From positions 3,472,001-3,536,000 of the forward strand of contig NC_067203.1 in NCBI RefSeq assembly GCF_026262505.1: a stretch of DNA of 64,000 bases. Direction: 5' to 3'. Below the pieces are notes generated by a model that did not search any database, was not told where the DNA came from, and saw only the letters and a list, made by a program, of their open reading frames with translations. The stretch's first letter is position 1; the number at the start of each line of letters is the position of its first letter. Made by a program: the position numbers and the translations under genes. This document shows, piece after piece, positions 38,800 through 48,517 of the stretch. The stretch is from Trichomonas vaginalis G3 (Eukaryota; Parabasalia; Trichomonadida; Trichomonadidae).

Positions 38800-41700
38800 T
38801 ATAGAATAGTTGGATTTATATGTCATAATAGAACCCACGTGACCAAGCTTTACTTTCTTCCTGACTGAGTTTTTAACTCTTCTTTTTCCTTCATTGCCCT
38901 CTGCTTGAAGTTGTTGCATCTTTGCATTATGTTCATCTAGTATGTTGCAAATTTCCCATGTCCTTTTTGCCTTTTGGCTCTGGTCGCCCATCTCAGGTAA
39001 CCTATATCCTAGAAAGAGTTTGTCATAGTCTGTATTTGAGTCTTCGCGTATTGTTTGCATGACTCTTTCCTGAGTTTCCGGTTCAAGCGCTTCAAACAGT
39101 GCCTGTCCATATGGAATAAGCTCGTTTCCAAATATATGTTTTTGTAGCCATTCTGGTTTTCTTTCCATGTTACCAACTATATCTTTTGTGAATGGGAAAG
39201 CTTTTACCCAATCTTTCAGTCTTGCGTCGTTTATTTCTGTAGTTGGTTTTATTTTGTCAAGGAACATGTTTTTCAATACTAACATTTCATTTGGTACTGT
39301 CCATTTGAGTTTTCTTAAATATTCATCCCTTCTCAGTTCATTGTCTGCAAAGTAAGTTTTTATGACATTTTGTAAACTTTCGTTTGCAAGGTCATGTACA
39401 ATAGGTTCTCTTCCTTCTCTCTCCCTAACTTTCTTTCTAAACTCTTCACCAAATATACCATCTTTATGGTTCTGTGTAGTTCTTTGAGATAAATGTTCTA
39501 GAACGTCAGGTGTTATATTTCCATCAGCCATGTTCATTTCATACTGGTCCAAAATATCTGCATGTTTCATATCTTTCAATGGCATTAAAGCCGCGCTGAA
39601 AATACCAGCTATATCTGGTTCACCATTGACTTCCATTGCGTCTACAACTTCTTGGAATTGTGGTTGTAAGTTTATGAACCACCTATCCGGATTAGCTTTA
39701 TGACCCCATCTCATTGTAGTTCCATCGTCTGCAGAAACAAAAGTAGGTTTGTTTCCATCTTGGTTAGGTTCTGAATGAACTTTAAACAATGTTTCATTTC
39801 TATATGTTTTCTTGAAATTTAACCTTTTATTTTCACCGAGTTCATCCGAAGATTGAACGTTAAATGCTCGTAAGTAAAAAGGGTTGTTGTATTTGTGTAC
39901 ATTTTTTTTCAGTTCTTCCATTCTATGCTGGATATTTTCATCTGATGTTGGAGTCTTTTGTATGTCGGCAAACATTTTTCGATATTCTTCTACTATGTCA
40001 GCCGAATTTTTTTTAGACTCTTGGAAATATTCCATATTCTCCGCATACTCTTGTTGAGGGTCAAGATTTTTCGGCTGTTCCAAATCTTCATCTAGTTCTG
40101 TGAAGTTAGTTTCCAAAGGAAGGACTTGTTCGTTTCCTTCAGGCTCTTCTAGCTGTTGTTGCTGAACTATTTCTTCCATGTCTGGTTGTATCTGAACTTC
40201 TTCCTGTGGAGTTTCTTGTACCTCATCTGCTGGCATTTCATATATTCCGAGACCGTTTTCAACAATTTCCCTATCTACGTCATCCGCATTCATAAGCTTT
40301 TGTTCTTTCGTTCCGTCTCTATTTTTTACGCGTTTCATGACGAAAGTTGAATTGTCATTTAGCTCTGACATCAAATATCTCGGAGTAAATTCATCCATGT
40401 CATTTGGATGATATGCTATTAAATCATATCCCTTAGCGAGCTTGTATTTTCCAGGTTTGAGATTATATCCGTTTTGGTGCTGAGCCATAAAGCTAAATAG
40501 GTTCGGGTCAGTATTTCCATCCTTGAACTTTCTAATAGCTTCTTTATATCTGTCACTAAAGTCAACAGTATCTGGGAAACCACACTCTTCTTTAAGCATT
40601 TTTAAGAATTCTTGGTTTCCTTGTTCTCTACTTCTTTTATGTCCTTGCTCTGTTTGTGGTTGTTGTTGTGCAGGGTTTTGAACTGTTGGTTGCTGTGCTG
40701 GTTGTTGTGTTGGTTGTTGTGCTGGTTGTGGAGGTGGTTGTTGTGCTGGTTGTTGTGCATGCCTGTGTCTGTGTCCATGTGACGATGTAAATGTTTAGGT
40801 AGTCCTGGTGCAGGTGCTTCTCTTGGAGGGTTTGGTGGTATATAAGTTCCACCAGCTGGCACATATGTTCCATCTGCAGCGTAATGTCCTACCTGACTTT
40901 TCGTTTTTAAGAAAGCATTTACTAGGTCTGTTTTGGTCTGTTGTAACTCTTTTTCTTGACTTTTCACAACAGTTGCTCTAACGGCGTCATAGGCACTTTG
41001 AACTGCCTGTCTCGTTGCTGCATCTGTTATTTTCGTCATATTTTGTGCTACTTCTTTTAACTCTTTGTCGAAACCTTCAGACTTCAGTTTCTTTCCAGAT
41101 GAGAAGTCGTTCACTTGTTTCACCTTACTATGAAGAGCTTCGAAAGCGTTCTTAAAGTCAGCATTTGTTAAAGCTTCATTTGAACTATCTTCATCCGCTT
41201 GTATTTTTGTCCTTATTGACCCTATGAGTTGGGCTGCTTTAGCGTTGGCTTGGGCATCTAACCAGTCATTGTTAGCTTTTATATATTCTGCGCTTTTCAT
41301 TGCCTTTTGCATGCCGCGTCGTTATTTTTACTTTCTTGTGCTAAGTTTTCATACTGTACGGTTTGGTTTTGCAACTGTAAAAGTTTTTCTGCCTTTACAT
41401 TTGCTTCAACTTCTTTTTTATACTCATCGCTATCCATATATGTCTTCAGGGCTTTTTGTTTTATCTCTTCATCTTTCAGTATTTTATATTGAGTAGTATG
41501 GTTTTTCAAATTTATGACATCTTGTTCCATTTTTGCTACTTCTGCTGCTTTTTCTGACACTTTTTTCGCATATTCCTCTGTACTTAGTTCTTTCAGTTGT
41601 TCTTCTTTCTTCTTTTTCTCTACGTTTAACTCATTGAGTTTCTTTGTGTGTCTGTCATATTCTAGTTTCTTTTCGTTTTCACTTATTTGTTCTGTATGTC

Positions 41701-42011
41701 TATGTTTGACTTTTTGACATCTGTTATTTGATTTTTGAGTGAACTCAAATTCATTTGACTTTGAGGGTTATAAGCTGTTCCGTCTGCAGCTCCACCATAG
41801 CCTGCCATTTTCGCTAAAAGTGCCGCTCTTAAACCTCCACTCTGTGCACCAATAACTCGGTTTAAAAGCATAGGGTTGCTTGACATTTGTTGCAACATAG
41901 TGGGGTCATTCATATTTGTTGTTGCAACTGTTGTTGTGGTGTCAGTTTTACTATTGGATGTTTCAATGCTCTCTTCCTCTTACGTATATTCTTACGTAGC
42001 TTACGTGGCAT
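38785..42011 (-). pseudogene. Large Gln/Glu-rich coiled-coil protein region of Maverick B
   Basis: A locus of about 3.2 kb. It opens at 42011 with a small basic segment (MPRKLRKNIRKRKRALKHPI) 12 nt from a TTTTTTA box, then Gly/Ala-rich MNDPTMLQQMSSNP, long coiled-coil heptads, a His/Gln/Asn stretch (NNQHNNHLHNQHNN), an acidic-Gln section (EEIVQQQQLEEPEGNEQVLP), then 350 residues of charged helical sequence ending in a basic patch (GKRRVKNSVRKKVKLG). A structural tegument- or core-like role is possible. It looks broken about four times. It precedes the capsid gene on the same strand. Confidence 0.55.
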
Positions 42012-42024
42012 TTTAAGTGAAGTT

Positions 42025-42480
42025 AAAAAACGGTTTTTGACAGATGTTTATATGACACTTTTTGTTCAGCACAAAAAACTACTCGGTCAAAGTGTTGTCA
42101 GTTTTGTAAAATAACCGTCCTATCTCATTCTATAAGGGAAAAGGCTTCTCAAAGTATACTTCCTTGGAACGCCTGTAACTTTTCCTGTAGCGACGATAGA
42201 CCCTTACTTGTCCGGACAAAGTTATACTATTTTGAGTGCTCTACAAAAAAGTCAACGGCGACGACTCTCAAAAACCGTTGTGTAAAAAGTTTTACCGTTG
42301 GACAAAAAAGTATATATAGAAAACAAAAAACGTTTATAGTTCATTCAATATTTGAGATGGAACGGTTTTCCAACGGTAACTATTAAATAAAATAAAAAAA
42401 TAGAGGGGGTTACCGTTGACGAAAACGGTTTATTTAAACTTTTCTATGAGTAGTCCGAAAAAAACAGTTCATTTTTCATA
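42025..42480. repeat. Intergenic iteron-like ACCGTT/AACGGT cluster
   Basis: The longest gene-free stretch of Maverick B. Within 400 bp there are about eight ACCGTT/AACGGT sites in both orientations (near 42029, 42106, 42284, 42302, 42363, 42374, 42410, 42424). Several are paired head to head, and an AT-rich run surrounds them. Looks like an iteron region or divergent control region between the coiled-coil gene and the 42481 gene. Confidence 0.55.
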
Positions 42481-43452
42481 ATGTACGCGTCTCGAACAGT
42501 GAAGCCCAATTCAATAGAATACTATCTCGAAAAACAAGAAGCTGACACTGCTATTCAGTCTTTAATACAGAACCAAGCTCAGGAGAACTCAAAAGACTCC
42601 CAATTCAAATCGACATCCAATTCGAAGCAATTAAAACTTGACTCGAATGTTTTAAAACCACAGCCCGCACGAACAAATACAGCTCTAAGAATAGACCAAA
42701 GAATACCGAACAAAGAGTTGAGGTCAAGATTGAAATTACAATCGGATGAGTATTTTTCCCTTAACAACCAGGGAAATACTCCATATAACCGTATCTACAC
42801 AAATACCGTTAAAGAAACAATAATGGCATACACAAAACTCTGTCAATTGGTCCCCAACCAGGACCAATTGACGGACATTATATGTTCCTACCTTCCCATA
42901 TTTGCTGAGTGTGTGGAAGGTAGGACATTGTTACAAGCTTGCTTACGTATGCCACCAAATCTCCGTCAACAATTTGCTCAAATTGTACATGAATTTAAAG
43001 CTTTTAACAACGGATACGATGAAGATGAAGTAGCAGATGAATTTGGGGAAGAAAAAACATTTTTCCCCTCATATAATACGCCTGCAACAGTATTTCCTAC
43101 TAATGAATTTCACAACTATTGTGTCGTTCATTTAATTGTTGTGGATATGCCCACAGGTGAAGACATTCTCAGTGGTGACTTCATCGAAGTCTGTATCAAT
43201 ACAGAATTGGGAGAAGATGAGTTGCACAAATTCTCCAACGTCGAACATATATTCAAACCAGCACACCAACTCTTTATCGAAACTGAAATAACACTCACAC
43301 AAAATATGTCCATCTCATTTAAATCCAAATCAGGACGTCCATACAGAATTTGGATGAACTACGTCCTCCTCCACTACGCCGACGATGACGAAGAAGAGGA
43401 AGAAGAGGAGGAGGAAGAAGAAGAGTCCTCCGAATTCACACCAGAAGACTAA
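42481..43452 (+). CDS. Hypothetical Maverick B protein with acidic tail, extends into TIR
   Basis: 323 residues, open. N-terminal 100 residues are Gln/Ser/Lys-rich and basic; the centre is helical with cysteines (LCQLVPNQDQLTDIICSYLP, CVEGRTLLQACLRMP); after an acidic linker a beta-rich domain follows (VVHLIVVDMPTGEDIL, FIEVCINTELGEDEL, TQNMSISFKSKSGRPYRIW) and then a run of Glu residues and SSEFTPED. The last codons are inside the terminal repeat, so the left repeat carries a copy of that tail. A nucleoplasmin-like or capsid-decorating fold is imaginable; no family is recognised. Confidence 0.6.
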   Translation: MYASRTVKPNSIEYYLEKQEADTAIQSLIQNQAQENSKDSQFKSTSNSKQLKLDSNVLKPQPARTNTALRIDQRIPNKELRSRLKLQSDEYFSLNNQGNTPYNRIYTNTVKETIMAYTKLCQLVPNQDQLTDIICSYLPIFAECVEGRTLLQACLRMPPNLRQQFAQIVHEFKAFNNGYDEDEVADEFGEEKTFFPSYNTPATVFPTNEFHNYCVVHLIVVDMPTGEDILSGDFIEVCINTELGEDELHKFSNVEHIFKPAHQLFIETEITLTQNMSISFKSKSGRPYRIWMNYVLLHYADDDEEEEEEEEEEEESSEFTPED

Positions 43453-43532
43453 CAATTTTCCGAATAAAAACCTCATTTTTTTACTAAACATCTTCGGGGC
43501 TAGAAGGGGCGCAGCCCCTGGAAGCCCCACTA

Positions 43533-43562
<30 letters not shown>
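43411..43562. repeat. Right terminal inverted repeat of Maverick B
   Basis: Counterpart of 17850-17982. The hairpin here is GGGGC-GCA-GCCCC (43506-43518) where the left repeat has GGCAC-TTC-GTGCC; flanks are otherwise conserved. It ends in a T-tract of 28 bases against 10 in the left end. Confidence 0.85.
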
Positions 43563-43563
<1 letters not shown>

Positions 43564-44570
43564 TCATCTGCGTTTCAATTGAAAAACAATACATTTCTTT
43601 TAGACTCACGTCTTCACAATATTTTTGAGGATTTCATATATATGAATATTAAAGCAATTTTATAATCTAACAATATATGAAAATTTATGTAATCTTCGGT
43701 TAAATTATCTGGCCTCTATGACTAGGCCACATTATTAAATTGTAATAATATTGATTTTTATTTCAATATATTCGCAGAAAATTTCTCTAATTTCTAATTA
43801 CTTTTCCTATCAGGAACAAATTTCGAATTTGGATATTAATGAAATAAATCATTTTAAAATATTGTTTTAGGCCAATTTTTAATAATTGGATGTAAAAATC
43901 CCAAATTTTTATAAAAACAGATAGTGCCAGTAAACAAGAAAATTATGGTCTTAAATGATTTTAGGTTTTCAGCAATTTCTGTTTATTATTGATATTTGTG
44001 CATTACTCAATTAAGATAAATTTCAATGATAAAATGAGACGAAAAAATGAAGTCACTTATTCTTCAAAGTATTTTAAAATTATAATATGTACATGAATCA
44101 ATAAAATGGCAATAATAAAATGAAAAAATATATAGATAATATGAGCGTTATTATGTTTTTGAATTTTCATTTTCCAAATGTACACCCGATATTTTGGCTG
44201 CTTTTTCATTTACACCAGAGGGGTATCAAATTCATTATTTGTTTATTCACTTAATGACAACATTTGACTTTTGAGAGTGAATTCAAATTTATTATTTCTC
44301 GGGGAGTAGTCTAAAACTTTAAATAAATATACAATATAGTATGTACACTAAAGTTTCATCCTATAATAAATGTCATGAGGGGGGCACAAACTTGCCCAGT
44401 GAGGTGAAGTGAAAAGTGACAGGTTTACGTGTCAGAAATGTAAAGCGTCAGATTTGAAACAAAAAATGGATTAATTTATTATTATATGATAGAGAGATTT
44501 GGTAAGTTACTATCAAATTTGTAAGTAAGGGAAAAAAAGTAAGAAAGAAAGAAAAAATTTTTAAAAAATA
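43563..44570. other. Intergenic DNA without a supported gene
   Basis: About 1 kb of AT-rich sequence in which no frame above 60 codons and no RNA gene was recognised. Confidence 0.4.
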
Positions 44571-44574
44571 AAAA

Positions 44575-44737
44575 GCCACTCGCTTCGCTCGCGGTTGACA
44601 AAAAGAACAGATTCGAAAAAAGATTGTATGAAATTACGAAACTAAGCCACTCGCTTCGCTCGCGGCTTAAGAAAAGAACAGATTCGAAAAAAGATTGTAC
44701 GAAACTACGAAACTAAGCCGCGAGCGAAGCGAGCGGC
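44575..44737. repeat. 71-bp direct repeat with GC-rich core, third core inverted
   Basis: Starts at 44575, 44646 and 44717. The first two carry GCCACTCGCTTCGCTCGCGG, the third carries GCCGCGAGCGAAGCGAGCGG, which is essentially the reverse complement of the first core. The 50-bp tails (AACAGATTCGAAAAAAGATT) are direct copies. Confidence 0.8.
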
Positions 44738-44848
44738 TTAAGTAAACAACATATTTCAGATTATCGATACTAAAAATTTTTTTATTTTATTACTTTTTTT
44801 TGCTTTTTTTTAAAGCTTCTTAACTTAAATCATGGAATGTCTCAAAGA

Positions 44849-45021
44849 CAAAAGTAGCATACAGCATGTAAAGCTAAAGAAAGATAATCATAATTAATAC
44901 ATTAATTTTTAATATTACGCATTTTTAGGTGCAAAATTTAAAAACATTCTAATACAATAGAGCAGTTTCCAAAAGTAGCATACAGCATGTAAAGCTAAAG
45001 AAAGATAATCATAATTAATAC
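44849..45021. repeat. Two direct copies of a 52-bp repeat
   Basis: CAAAAGTAGCATACAGCATG... is found at 44849-44900 and 44970-45021, spaced by 121 bp from start to start, both followed by different sequence. Confidence 0.85.
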
Positions 45022-45098
45022 CTTTAAAGTTTAAAATCTTGATTTTTTTTAAAATCAAATATTTATAACTTTAATACATACAGCTTAAACCTTATACT

Positions 45099-46860
45099 TG
45101 TTTTCTCTTGTGAGAAAGCAATCTTACAAAGCTAACAATCCTAAAAAATAAAGAATTAAAATTTAATAATTTAATCTAAAATTAAAATCAAAATTAAATA
45201 AAATGAGTTCTTTGTAATAATACTTTCAAGGTAGGATATATTTTAGTGGGATCTATTGAGTCATCACTAACAGCATTGGTCAATCTATTGAGCATTGAAA
45301 TACTCTCGATTTTTCTTTGTCTTTTTACATCAATTTCTGCGTTAGTTGCTTTTTCCATGATCCTAATAACACGGTCATCTGCTGGATTTTGATCAATTTT
45401 GAGTTTGATAACGAAAGATGGTATCACTTTTGTATAAATTTCTATAATAACATCATCAATTCTGAGATTTTTTCGATCAGGAAAATAGTCATGTTTGAGT
45501 GTTCTAAAATGAGCTTCGGCAATATTGTTAGTTGCGTCGCCTTCACGCCTGTCGCGAGCAATCCATCTTGATATGTTGTAACGCCATTGTCTGTTAAAGT
45601 ATTGAGATGCTGTTGGATCTGTGTCGAGCAACTCCAGAACTTGATCATAGGCAGCATTTGCTTCTTCCTCATGTTCTGCATCTAATTTGAAGACTAAATC
45701 CTTCATCAAATTATATAATTGTTCAAATTTTTCTTGAGAAGAAAACTTACTCCGCACCAAAGTATTTGAGCTTGTGGAATGCTTTCTTCTATTGCTTGAG
45801 CTATCTGTGGAGCACAGTCCATGCTAATGTATTCTGGCTCAATTGTTACCCATCTGAGATAGGCGCACACGCAAACTTGAATGTTTTGATAAGTGTCTGG
45901 TTGACAAAAGAAATATAAAAAAGGGAAAATGTGAAAATCTTTGATTTTGCCAGTAAATGCATACAGTGGAATGTTTGATCGCAACAATTTATAGGTGCTG
46001 TCTATATGAAATGTCTTGATACTATGCGCATAAGCTTTGCCTTCAAAAGGCGCGTAATAGAAACACATATTATTGTCTGAGACTTCAAATGCAATGAGAT
46101 CATCTGGAGATTCTTCTTGTACTGTCTGAACAAAGATTTGCAATGACACAACATCGTCAGGAGAATATCTAGTTTGAAGAGCATGCATTCTCTCTGCAAA
46201 TCGTTTGATTGCACGTGGTTTTTGAGCGTACATCTCTGGAATGGACGGACCTGTAAGAGGAATTTCAAGATCTTTGAATGCATTTAGCTGTGCTATCGCT
46301 CTTTGATTGTCATCTGTTTGGGAGTAATGTTCTAAATATTTGCGATAAAAGACAGACGAATATTGACTTTTGTCATTTGGGGCGGAATGATCATGTTCTT
46401 CAACTATTTTGATTAGTTTGTATTTATTTTGATCCAAGATTGCAACATTAAAATGTGCAGGACATTTTGGATATTTGCAGTGGAATGAAATCTGAGATCT
46501 TTCTTTCCTGACACGTTCACCATATCCATACTGTGCTTGTATTTCTTGTTTAACTCCAAATTTACAAAGATCCATAACAGTAAAGATAGTTTCTTCTTCT
46601 AATTCCATTTGAAATTGAAATGAAAATTAAAAATTCAGAAATTTGAATAGATTTGGTCTGTAATTAAATGAGAATAGCAGTTTGTTCGTCATTGTTTGAG
46701 GCAAGAGTATTATCGGAATATTATATGATGGATTTGAGTTGCATATAAAGAGTGCAAAAGGATAAAGAGAGAAATTTTGTTAGATTAAATTATTAAATTT
46801 TAATTCTTTATTTTTTAGGATTGTTAGCTTTGTAAGATTGCTTTCTCACAAGAGAAAACA
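45099..46860 (-). mobile_element. MULE DNA transposon with 78-bp terminal inverted repeats
   Basis: Inverted repeats at 45099-45176 and 46783-46860 are essentially perfect over 78 bp (outer end TGTTTTCTCTTGTGAG). The interior is filled by one transposase gene. Its right end touches the left end of Maverick D, which therefore may have inserted at the transposon edge. A matching 9-bp target duplication was not found, consistent with one flank having been replaced. Confidence 0.85.
45194..46608 (-). pseudogene. MULE transposase with one frameshift
   Basis: Starts MELEEETIFTVMDLCKFGVK at 46608. Domain order: FLYWCH/WRKY-GCM-like zinc finger (FHCKYPKC, HDHS, about residues 45-80), then the RNase-H-like DDE domain with FHIDSTYKL, EYISMDCAP and, in the second frame, NNIAEAHFRTLKHD. 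The reading frame changes between about 45706 and 45760, where the frames overlap near ILWCGV, in the region normally reading CxxHxxR; a small frameshift or deletion there makes the copy inactive. The C-terminal helical part is otherwise intact. It is the least damaged MULE in the window. Confidence 0.85.
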
Positions 46861-47076
46861 GTTAGTATCACTAAGTTGCGTACTGTGGCACTGCGCGCCT
46901 CCATACACCACTTAGCGAATTTGACACTTTACGAAACCGGTAACGTATATTTTACAACACAACCATAACACCAAATTAACCTTAAATATTTGCAAAACCG
47001 TCTGACACATAAACGACTTCACTAATGATTTCACTAACGACTTCACTAACGAATTCACTACCGTCCTCACTAAATA
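46860..47076. repeat. Terminal repeat and TTCACTAACGA array of Maverick D
   Basis: 46860-47000 corresponds to the termini of A and C (GGCACTGCGCGCCTCC, ACGTATATTTTACAACACAA). 47004-47076 has four to five copies of ACTTCACTAAYGA at about 14-16-bp spacing, the inverse of the TTAGTGA array of element A. Confidence 0.75.
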
Positions 47077-47127
47077 AAAAATAACCTTATTTTTATTTTT
47101 TTAGATTTTTTATTTCATTACAAAGAC

Positions 47128-47562
47128 ATGTCCGACTACATTTACTATGACTCTTTCCCAGAACGTTTCCGTGAACTATTCAAAACTCAAGTAAAACTGA
47201 GAAACATGCATTTTAACAAAGACAGACCCATTGACGATGAAAGAAACCCTGAATATATTACAATCCCATATGACGCAAAATTCATTGCATACATTCCTTA
47301 TGGTCGCAGAGGAACGAAAACTATTTCAACAAAGAACAAAAATTATTTCTGGAGCGATGAAGAAAATTGCCTTATCTACATAAATGCATACTTAAATAAA
47401 GCTACATATTGTACAAAAGAAGGTTGGACTGGATTTGAGCTCTACATATACGACGACGATGGAAACAGACGTTGTGTATACCCATACGATAATATGTACC
47501 ATTGTTTTCATCAAGCATTAAACGAATACATAGTCAGTAAGGGTCTCATTCCTGCTGAGTAG
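47128..47562 (+). CDS. Hypothetical Maverick D protein, 144 residues
   Basis: MSDYIYYDSFPERFRELFKT..., open and complete. Beta-rich with many tyrosines (YITIPYDAKFIAYIPYGRRG, YFWSDEENCLIYINAYLNKA, FELYIYDDDGNRRCVYPYDN) and a helical end. It is at the same terminal position as 2484-2768 in A, but the sequence differs, so the first gene of the element has been replaced. It converges on 47739-47981 with the GTTAGA cassette between. No family recognised. Confidence 0.6.
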   Translation: MSDYIYYDSFPERFRELFKTQVKLRNMHFNKDRPIDDERNPEYITIPYDAKFIAYIPYGRRGTKTISTKNKNYFWSDEENCLIYINAYLNKATYCTKEGWTGFELYIYDDDGNRRCVYPYDNMYHCFHQALNEYIVSKGLIPAE

Positions 47563-47660
47563 AAATGTTATATTTTTGTTCTGTCATTTATATAAAAATA
47601 AAATAAAAATAAATGATATCACCACCCTCACACGTATGAAAACATAGCACAAAAATAATG

Positions 47661-47717
47661 TTTATGTTAGAATGTTAGATCTAACACGTTTTCTAACCCG
47701 AGTTCTAACCTCATTTC
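47661..47717. repeat. Palindrome plus half-site cassette, GTTAGA type
   Basis: One TGTTAGAA, the palindrome TGTTAGATCTAACA (47673-47686), and two inverted TTCTAACC half-sites. Flanked on both sides by the same unique sequence as the GGTGA-type cassette of element A (CATACGTGTGAGGGTGG side and AATTCAACAGGGTA side). Confidence 0.8.
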
Positions 47718-47738
47718 TACCCTGTTGAATTCATTGCT

Positions 47739-47981
47739 TTATTCCTCACTGTCGTCTGCTTTCTCCAACTCTTCTAACTTCTTCTTAAGTTCAGCAATGT
47801 TGTCCTCATGAAGTTTAATCTTTCTCAAAATTCCTTCTTTATCTAATGGTTGCTTTATCTTTCTAAACTGAACTCTACCATCCTTCATAGTATGAATGTA
47901 AAAACCTTCTGGAATAGTTCCTGATTTAATGTATTCTACCAAAAACTTTTGTTTCATTGCTTCAGTGACTTTAGTCGTCAT
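47739..47981 (-). CDS. Small charged coiled-coil Maverick protein
   Basis: 80 residues from the ATG at 47981, which is 10 nt from TTTTA. Nearly identical to 2073-2309 (KIKLHEDNIAELKKKLEELE here) with a longer acidic end (KADDSEE). The C-terminal end repeats the DDSEE stop region seen at the end of the capsid gene of this family. Function unknown. Confidence 0.7.
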   Translation of the reverse strand: MTTKVTEAMKQKFLVEYIKSGTIPEGFYIHTMKDGRVQFRKIKQPLDKEGILRKIKLHEDNIAELKKKLEELEKADDSEE

Positions 47982-48028
47982 TTCAATCAAATAAAATTTT
48001 AATATTAAATAAAAATAACGTTATTTTT

Positions 48029-48487
48029 TCAGTAAGGAAACGCAGGAGTTTTACGATTTATTTGTGGTGTAGGTTCTGGTTTAAATGTTGGAGTCGGTTT
48101 TGGAGTTGACTTTTGAACAGGAGTTTGTAATTCCATAGGTTCAGGAGTCATTGAAGGTGTTGTTTGTGAAGGCGTTGGTTTTGGCGATGGTGTCGGAGTT
48201 TGTTTAACTTCAGCTACTTCAGTATTATTTACAACATTTGCTTTATTTCTTTTCAACATCATTACTGCTCCTGCTGTAGCTAGCAAACCTAGTGGGAGAC
48301 CATATTTTATATAAGGACTTGACCAAATGCTATTTTTGACAGGAGCTGGTGGAACACCTAACCTTGGTGAGACTGCTCTTTGCCATTGTGCAGCTCGTAA
48401 GAAATATTCAATAGGTGCTCCATAATCGTTTGGTAAAGTTTGTTTCATAGATGGTGAAGGTTCACGAGAGCTTGATGAAGAACTCAT
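48029..48487 (-). CDS. Ser-rich, PT-rich membrane protein of Maverick D
   Basis: 152 residues, open. Serine-rich start, hydrophobic segment at about residues 69-85 (YGLPLGLLATAGAVMML), then KRNKANVV and a long PTPSPKPTPS/PEPTPQ tail of about 60 residues. It predicts a single-pass protein with an extended outer or inner tail. A virion membrane or stalk role is possible. The start has TTTTTA 10 nt upstream. It follows the capsid gene by 30 bp on the same strand, suggesting joint late expression. The copy in A is broken. Confidence 0.65.
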   Translation of the reverse strand: MSSSSSSREPSPSMKQTLPNDYGAPIEYFLRAAQWQRAVSPRLGVPPAPVKNSIWSSPYIKYGLPLGLLATAGAVMMLKRNKANVVNNTEVAEVKQTPTPSPKPTPSQTTPSMTPEPMELQTPVQKSTPKPTPTFKPEPTPQINRKTPAFPY

Positions 48488-48517
48488 TTATAAGCTTTAA
48501 AAATAAACGTTCATCCT

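Larger units (their letters stand above)
17850..43562. mobile_element. Maverick/Polinton B (host of nested element C)
   Basis: Both ends carry the same inverted sequence: an A-tract, GGTAGTGGGGCTTCCAGG, a small hairpin, TCTAGCCCCGAAGATG and the last codons of an acidic protein (17850-17982 and 43411-43562). Genes inside: Dam-type methylase, small membrane and amphipathic proteins, fibre, integrase, packaging ATPase, SF3 helicase, minor and major capsid proteins, and a large coiled-coil protein. No DNA polymerase was found. About nine kilobases in the middle appear to be element C. Most genes look broken, about fifteen breaks altogether, yet some are open, so the copy is of moderate or young age. 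No target-site duplication could be matched. Confidence 0.8.

Noticed and set aside
41224-41717. Plus-strand frames rich in Ser, Phe and Cys
   Set aside because: They are antisense shadows of the Gln/Glu-rich coiled-coil gene.
17840-43575. 6-bp target-site duplication of Maverick B
   Set aside because: The A/T tracts at both ends make the exact termini uncertain, and no matching six bases were found next to them.
45090-46869. 9-bp target-site duplication of the MULE
   Set aside because: The flanks CCTTATACT and GTTAGTATC do not match; the right flank is the Maverick D terminus.
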